26,604 nt of DNA from Alphaproteobacteria bacterium. GTDB lineage: Bacteria; Pseudomonadota; Alphaproteobacteria; Caulobacterales; Caulobacteraceae. A program made the position numbers and the translations under genes. Within the stretch, counting starts at the first letter, position 1. Every line of letters begins with the position of its first letter. A model generated the notes under the pieces. That model ran no database searches. It saw only the letters and a list, made by a program, of their open reading frames with translations, and was not told the origin of the DNA. The stretch is from the NCBI GenBank assembly GCA_018895795.1, contig JAHINZ010000100.1:1-26604 (forward strand), in the 5' to 3' direction. Positions 23,188 to 26,604 of the stretch are shown here, piece after piece.

Positions 23188-23748
23188 TCATCGTCCGCGC
23201 TGCGCCAGATCGGCCAGGGACGCCCTGAGCGCCCGGCGTCCGCGGCCCAGCAGGCCTTCCAGCGCCTCCACCGTGACGCCCATCAGCGCCGCGGCCTCGA
23301 TATTGCCCAGGCCCTGATGGTGGCACAGCACGATGGCCTCGCGCTGGCGCTCGGGCAGGGCGGCCAAGGCGGTCTCGACCCGGCGCGACAGGTCCGCGCC
23401 CAGTAGGCCGGCGTCCGGCGCGGGGCCGGTGTCGATCTGCTCGGGCGGCTGCGCCATCGTCACGTCCCGCCGGCGTCGCAGGCGGTCGTAGCAGAGGTTC
23501 AGGGCCACCCGGTGCAGCCAGGTGTCGAACCTGGCGCCGCCCGGTCGCCAGGACCGCGCCTGTTTCCAGGCCCGCAGGAAGGTTTCCTGGGCCACGTCCT
23601 CGGCTTCGCCGGCGTCGTTCAACATCCGGCGGGCCAGGGCCAGCACGCGCGGCAAGCGTCGGTCCAGCAGCTGGCGAACGGCGGCCGGATCGCCCCGGCC
23701 CACCCCTGTCAGCAGCGCCTCGTCGGGATCGCTCCCCTCGGCCGCCAA
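23188..23748 (-). CDS. ECF-type RNA polymerase sigma factor
   Basis: This 186-residue sigma-70 family protein has region 2 (LARRMLNDAGEAEDVAQETFLRAWKQ...FDTWLHRVALNLCYDRLRRRR) and region 4 (ALAALPERQREAIVLCHHQG...ALMGVTVEALEGLLGRGRRAL), with no region 1 or 3. The start is a TTG at 23748 behind GAGGTGAGG; no better in-frame ATG is available without losing conserved sequence. It is 30 bases downstream of the EF-hand gene and upstream of the presumed anti-sigma and CnrX-like genes, so all four probably form one operon. The promoter motif it recognises is not evident. Confidence 0.93.
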   Translation of the reverse strand: MAAEGSDPDEALLTGVGRGDPAAVRQLLDRRLPRVLALARRMLNDAGEAEDVAQETFLRAWKQARSWRPGGARFDTWLHRVALNLCYDRLRRRRDVTMAQPPEQIDTGPAPDAGLLGADLSRRVETALAALPERQREAIVLCHHQGLGNIEAAALMGVTVEALEGLLGRGRRALRASLADLAQRGR

Positions 23749-23778
23749 ACCTCACCTCGCCGCGCGTGAACACATCCG

Positions 23779-24216
23779 TCAGACCCCGACCTTGGCCCTG
23801 CCGCCGTCGCGCTTCAACTCCGTCGGGCTCAGGGCGCCGTCATTGTCGGCGTCCATATGGGCGAAGCGCTTGGCCAGAAAGCCGTCGAGCTCGCCGCGCG
23901 ACAGGACGCCGTCATTGTTGAGGTCGAGCCTGGCCCACATCTTGTCGCCGTGTTTGCCCTCGGCGCCCTTGCCCTCGGCGCCCTTGCCGTGGCGCAGCGC
24001 GGCGAACTCGTCCTTCGACAGCTTGCCGTCCTTATTGGCGTCCAGACGCTCCATCATCCGGCCGGCGCGACCGGACTGGAATTCCGACAGGGTGACCTTG
24101 CCGTCGCCATTGGCGTCGAGGGCGGGGCCGCCCTTGGGCGCGGCGAAGCCGGGGCCGGCCATCGTGATCAGCGCGCCGGCGGCGAGCGCCAGGGTGATCG
24201 GTGCGTATTTAGACAT
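23779..24216 (-). CDS. Secreted protein with four EF-hand loops
   Basis: This 145-residue protein has a signal peptide (MSKYAPITLALAAGALITMA, cleavage near FAA). Four canonical 12-residue calcium loops start at Asp34 (DANGDGKVTLSE), Asp59 (DANKDGKLSKDE), Asp98 (DLNNDGVLSRGE) and Asp122 (DADNDGALSPTE), each with Asp at 1, 3 or 5, Gly at 6 and Glu at 12. A Gly-Lys-Glu linker with a repeated GKGAE lies between loops 2 and 3. It should bind calcium in the periplasm. It is the probable first gene of the sigma operon, which makes it a candidate sensor, target or partner of that system. The ribosome site is weak (GGAG 14 bases from ATG). Confidence 0.93.
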   Translation of the reverse strand: MSKYAPITLALAAGALITMAGPGFAAPKGGPALDANGDGKVTLSEFQSGRAGRMMERLDANKDGKLSKDEFAALRHGKGAEGKGAEGKHGDKMWARLDLNNDGVLSRGELDGFLAKRFAHMDADNDGALSPTELKRDGGRAKVGV

Positions 24217-24259
24217 GTGACTTGCGTCTCCAGGGTGTGAAAGCCCAGCCCATGATCCG

Positions 24260-24303
24260 TTGAACGGCGGGACTGGGCGTTTCCGTCGCCGATTGAACGG
24301 CGG
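24260..24303. promoter_or_regulatory. Two direct repeats TTGAACGGCGG upstream of the EF-hand/sigma operon
   Basis: Identical 11-base copies at 24260-24270 and 24293-24303 are spaced 33 bases apart, about three helical turns, in the 104 bases between map and the EF-hand gene. The first is part of the palindrome CCGTTGAACGG. They could be paired operator sites for the downstream operon. Nothing else in this gap is recognised. Confidence 0.45.
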
Positions 24304-24320
24304 CCCTGGAGAGGCGGGTC

Positions 24321-25154
24321 TCAGACCCCCAGAATGGGCGGCTGGAACAGGCCGGTCGGCGAGCCGGTGAAGATCTCGTAGCCGTCTTCGGTGACGCCGA
24401 TCGAGTGCTCGCATTGGGCCGACAACGACTTGTCGCGGGTGACTGCGGTCCAGCCGTCGCCCAACACCTTCACGGCCGGCTTGCCCAGATTGACCATGGG
24501 CTCGATGGTGAAGAACATCCCCGGCTTCAGCACCGCGCCCTGGCCGGGACGGCCGAAGTGCAGGATGTTGGGGGCGTCGTGGAACACCTTGCCCAGGCCG
24601 TGGCCGCAGAAGTCGCGGACCACGCTGCAGCGCTGGGCCTCGACATAGCTCTGGATGGCGTTGCCGATGTCGCCCAGGGTCGCGCCGGGCTTCACGGCGG
24701 CCAGGCCGCGCGCCATGCCCTCATAGGTGATGTCGACCAGGCGCCGGGCGCGGGGGCCCACCTCGCCGACGCCGTACATGCGCGAGGTGTCGCCGTGCCA
24801 GCCGTCGACGATCACCGTGACGTCGATATTGACGATGTCGCCCTCGCGCAAGGCCCAGTCGCCCGGAATGCCGTGGCAGACCACGTGGTTGATCGAGGTG
24901 CAGATGGTCTTCTCATAGCCCTTGTAGCCGAGGCAGGCGGGCAGGGCGCCGTGGTCGAGTGTGAACTCGCGCACCAGGTCGTCGATCTCGCCGGTGGTGA
25001 TGCCCGGACGGACATGGTCGGTGATCATGTCCAGCGCCTCGGCGACCAGACGGCCGGCCGCGCGCATGCCCTCCCAGGCCTCCTCGTCCTCGTGGACGCG
25101 GATCTCATGGGTGCGGACGAAGGCGTCGTCGTCGAGTTCAGGGGTCTCGTACAT
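24321..25154 (-). CDS. map: Type I methionine aminopeptidase
   Basis: This cytosolic metalloprotease removes the initiator Met from new proteins. The 277-residue sequence carries all five metal ligands: Asp111 (NIDVTVIVDG), Asp122 (GDTSRMY), His185 (CGHGLG), Glu218 (TIEPM) and Glu249 (QCEHS), plus substrate-side His94 (VCHGIPGDW) and His192 (FHDAP). There is an N-terminal extension of about 25 acidic residues ahead of the usual EEAWEGMRAAGRLVAE start. GAGAGA precedes the ATG at 25154. It is upstream of the EF-hand operon on the same strand, with 104 bases between. Confidence 0.97.
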   Translation of the reverse strand: MYETPELDDDAFVRTHEIRVHEDEEAWEGMRAAGRLVAEALDMITDHVRPGITTGEIDDLVREFTLDHGALPACLGYKGYEKTICTSINHVVCHGIPGDWALREGDIVNIDVTVIVDGWHGDTSRMYGVGEVGPRARRLVDITYEGMARGLAAVKPGATLGDIGNAIQSYVEAQRCSVVRDFCGHGLGKVFHDAPNILHFGRPGQGAVLKPGMFFTIEPMVNLGKPAVKVLGDGWTAVTRDKSLSAQCEHSIGVTEDGYEIFTGSPTGLFQPPILGV

Positions 25155-25282
25155 CGGTCTCTCTCGGGCGCCGGGCGCTGCGGCGCGGCGTGATCCAACC
25201 GGATCATTTCGTCAATCAGGTGGCGACGGTAACACAGAACCTCAACCCCCCGGTTAAAGGCCTGGCCGTCACGCTCGCCGCC

Positions 25283-25405
25283 ATGTCCGGCGGCGACATC
25301 GTCGTGTTCGCCTGTGGCGCCCTGCCGGGCGGTCCCGGCACGGTCCTTCCCGGGTTGAGCTGGACGGACGACGCGGGCGAGGACAGCGCGCTCGCCCGGC
25401 GCTAG
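25283..25405 (+). CDS. Possible small hypothetical protein
   Basis: A 40-residue frame (MSGGDIVVFACGALPGGPGT...) from ATG 25283, or 71 residues from GTG 25190, ends nine bases before the CinA-like gene. Codons after 25283 end mostly in G or C, as in real genes here, but no family is recognised and no clear ribosome site is seen. It occupies the 260-base space between map and the CinA-like gene. It may be chance; only the tight spacing with the next gene favours it. Confidence 0.25.
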   Translation: MSGGDIVVFACGALPGGPGTVLPGLSWTDDAGEDSALARR

Positions 25406-25414
25406 ACAGGCGGC

Positions 25415-26170
25415 ATGACCCAGACACCCCCCACCGCCGCCGTCCTGATCATCGGCGACGAGGTCCTGTCCGGACGGACGCAGGACACCAATCTGAACAC
25501 CATCGCCCGCTTCCTGGCGGCGCTGGGCGTCGACCTGATCGAGGCGCGGACGGTGGGCGACCGCAAGGCGCAGATCGTCGACAATCTGAACGCCCTGCGC
25601 GCGGCGCACGACTATGTCTTCACCACCGGCGGCATCGGGCCGACGCATGACGACATCACGGCCGACGCCGTGGCTTCGGCCTTCGGCGTGGCCCTGCCCG
25701 AGCATCCCGACGCGCTGGCGATCCTGGAGCGGCGCTACGGCGCGGGCGAGTTCAACGCCGCGCGGCGGCGGATGGCGCGGATCCCCGAGGGCGGGACGCT
25801 GATCGCCAATCCGGTGACCGACGCGCCGGGCTTCCAGATCGGCAATGTCTTCGTCATGGCCGGGGTGCCGAAGATCATGACGGCGATGCTGGAGGACGTG
25901 GCGCACCGGCTGCGGCACGGGGCGGTGGTGCATGCGCGGACGGTGCGGGTCACCGGCGTCGGCGAGGGCGATATCGCCGACCTGCTGACGGCGGCGGCGC
26001 GGGCCAACCGCGAGCTCAGCTTCGGCAGCTATCCGTTCGGCGCGGGGACCGAGGGCGAGGTCGGGACCAATCTGGTGGTCCGCGGCCGGGACGAAGCGGC
26101 GGCGGAGGCGGCGGTCGAGAGCCTGATGGCGGATCTGGCGGCCGAGGGGATCGCGGCGGTCCGGGTCTGA
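25415..26170 (+). CDS. CinA N-terminal-type (MoCF-binding domain) protein, stand-alone
   Basis: This 251-residue protein corresponds to the COG1058 part of CinA. It begins TAAVLIIGDEVLSGRTQDTN and has the hallmark TTGGIGPTHDDITADAVA, VMAGVPKIM and a small C-terminal alpha/beta part (GSYPFGAGTEGEVGTNLVVRG). The nicotinamide mononucleotide deamidase domain that forms the second half of full CinA is absent. Related COG1058 domains hydrolyse ADP-ribose or nucleotide pyrophosphates, so a nucleotide-repair role is possible. It ends three bases before the stop of the convergent kinase gene. Confidence 0.9.
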   Translation: MTQTPPTAAVLIIGDEVLSGRTQDTNLNTIARFLAALGVDLIEARTVGDRKAQIVDNLNALRAAHDYVFTTGGIGPTHDDITADAVASAFGVALPEHPDALAILERRYGAGEFNAARRRMARIPEGGTLIANPVTDAPGFQIGNVFVMAGVPKIMTAMLEDVAHRLRHGAVVHARTVRVTGVGEGDIADLLTAAARANRELSFGSYPFGAGTEGEVGTNLVVRGRDEAAAEAAVESLMADLAAEGIAAVRV

Positions 26171-26173
26171 GCG

Positions 26174-26604
26174 TCAGGCCGGCAGCGACACCTCCGCGAT
26201 CAGCCCGCTTTCGGGATGATTGGCGAGGGTCAGGGTCGCGCCGGCGCGCTCGGCCATGCGCCGGGCGATGGTCAGGCCCAGACCCACGCCGCCGCTGTCG
26301 CGCGACCGCGACGGGTCGAGCCGGGCGAAGGGTTCGAACAGGGCGTCGATACGATCCGGCGGCAGGCCCGGACCGTGATCCCGCACCGCGACGACGACGC
26401 GCCCCTCGGTCCGGGCGCAGCTGAGCGCGGCGACCCCCGCGTGTTTGACGGCGTTGTCGACCAGATTGGCGAGACAGCGTTGCAGGGCCTGGGGCCGGGT
26501 GCGGACGATGCGGCCGCAGCCGCCGGTGAAGCGTACGGGTTGGCCGGCGTCGGCCGCATCCTCGCACAGGGCGGCGACCAGGGAGTCGAGGTCGGTCGGG
26601 GCCC
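26174..26604 (-). CDS. Sensor histidine kinase, C-terminal part (5' end outside window)
   Basis: The minus-strand frame is open to the window edge and codes for the last 142 residues of a histidine kinase. The ATP-binding domain shows the N box (LANLVDNAVKHAG), G1 box (VRDHGPGLP), F box (LFEPFARLD) and G2 box (GGVGLGLTIARRMAERAG). The end LTLANHPESGLIAEVSLPA is typical of EnvZ/OmpR-type sensors. The His-containing and sensor parts lie beyond 26604. It is convergent with the CinA-like gene, with three bases between their ends. Confidence 0.92.
   Translation of the reverse strand, partial: APTDLDSLVAALCEDAADAGQPVRFTGGCGRIVRTRPQALQRCLANLVDNAVKHAGVAALSCARTEGRVVVAVRDHGPGLPPDRIDALFEPFARLDPSRSRDSGGVGLGLTIARRMAERAGATLTLANHPESGLIAEVSLPA

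Noticed and set aside
23171..23773. Alternative frame over the sigma factor gene starting MFTRGEVRF
   Set aside because: Arg/Gly/Pro-rich shadow; the sigma regions 2 and 4 are in the other frame.
1..26604. CtrA full sites (TTAA-N7-TTAA), tRNA genes, CRISPR arrays, insertion sequences
   Set aside because: Looked for on both strands by eye; only single TTAA halves and no RNA, array or transposase signals were found.

Overview
The window is GC-rich chromosomal DNA, about 70% by eye and with strongly G/C-ending codons, from an alphaproteobacterium. Gene content, gene order and repeat style point to the Caulobacterales (Caulobacter or a close relative). No rRNA, tRNA, CRISPR array, transposase or phage gene was seen. 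Coding density is high, with two convergent overlaps (8275-8293 and 15117-15139).

Positions 1-6940 hold a block in an order I recall from rhizobia: cytochrome c maturation genes (ccmF cut by the window start, then ccmH), a DegP-type periplasmic protease, an OmpR-type response regulator and its histidine kinase, with glnE further on. Two insertions interrupt it. A two-gene RelE/ParE-type toxin-antitoxin cassette sits between regulator and kinase. A Tat-exported FAD oxidase plus an M56 (BlaR1-like) membrane peptidase sit between kinase and glnE. The oxidase is the most unusual protein here: the motif that normally closes a D-amino-acid oxidase lies in front of its FAD-binding motif, as in a circular permutation.

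Positions 12156-15139 hold a repeat-containing gap, a secreted phosphodiesterase/phosphatase with C-terminal glycan-binding-type domains behind a GntR-like operator, and radC. Positions 15117-20486 hold a P-type cation ATPase with a perfect FNR/FixK box upstream, an MgtC/DUF4010 membrane protein that seems to start at ATT, and a divergent membrane dipeptidase.

Positions 20497-25154 are a minus-strand stress region. In transcription order it holds methionine aminopeptidase, a four-EF-hand secreted protein, an ECF sigma factor, a one-helix presumed anti-sigma factor, a CpxP/CnrX-like membrane-anchored sensor, and msrP-msrQ. A sigmaF-like promoter (GTAACC-N16-CGTA) precedes msrP. The window ends with a stand-alone CinA-type domain protein on the plus strand and the 3' end of a second histidine kinase on the minus strand.

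Three intergenic inverted-pair repeats, two of one family and one of another, are also present. One of them abuts or enters the start of ccmH.
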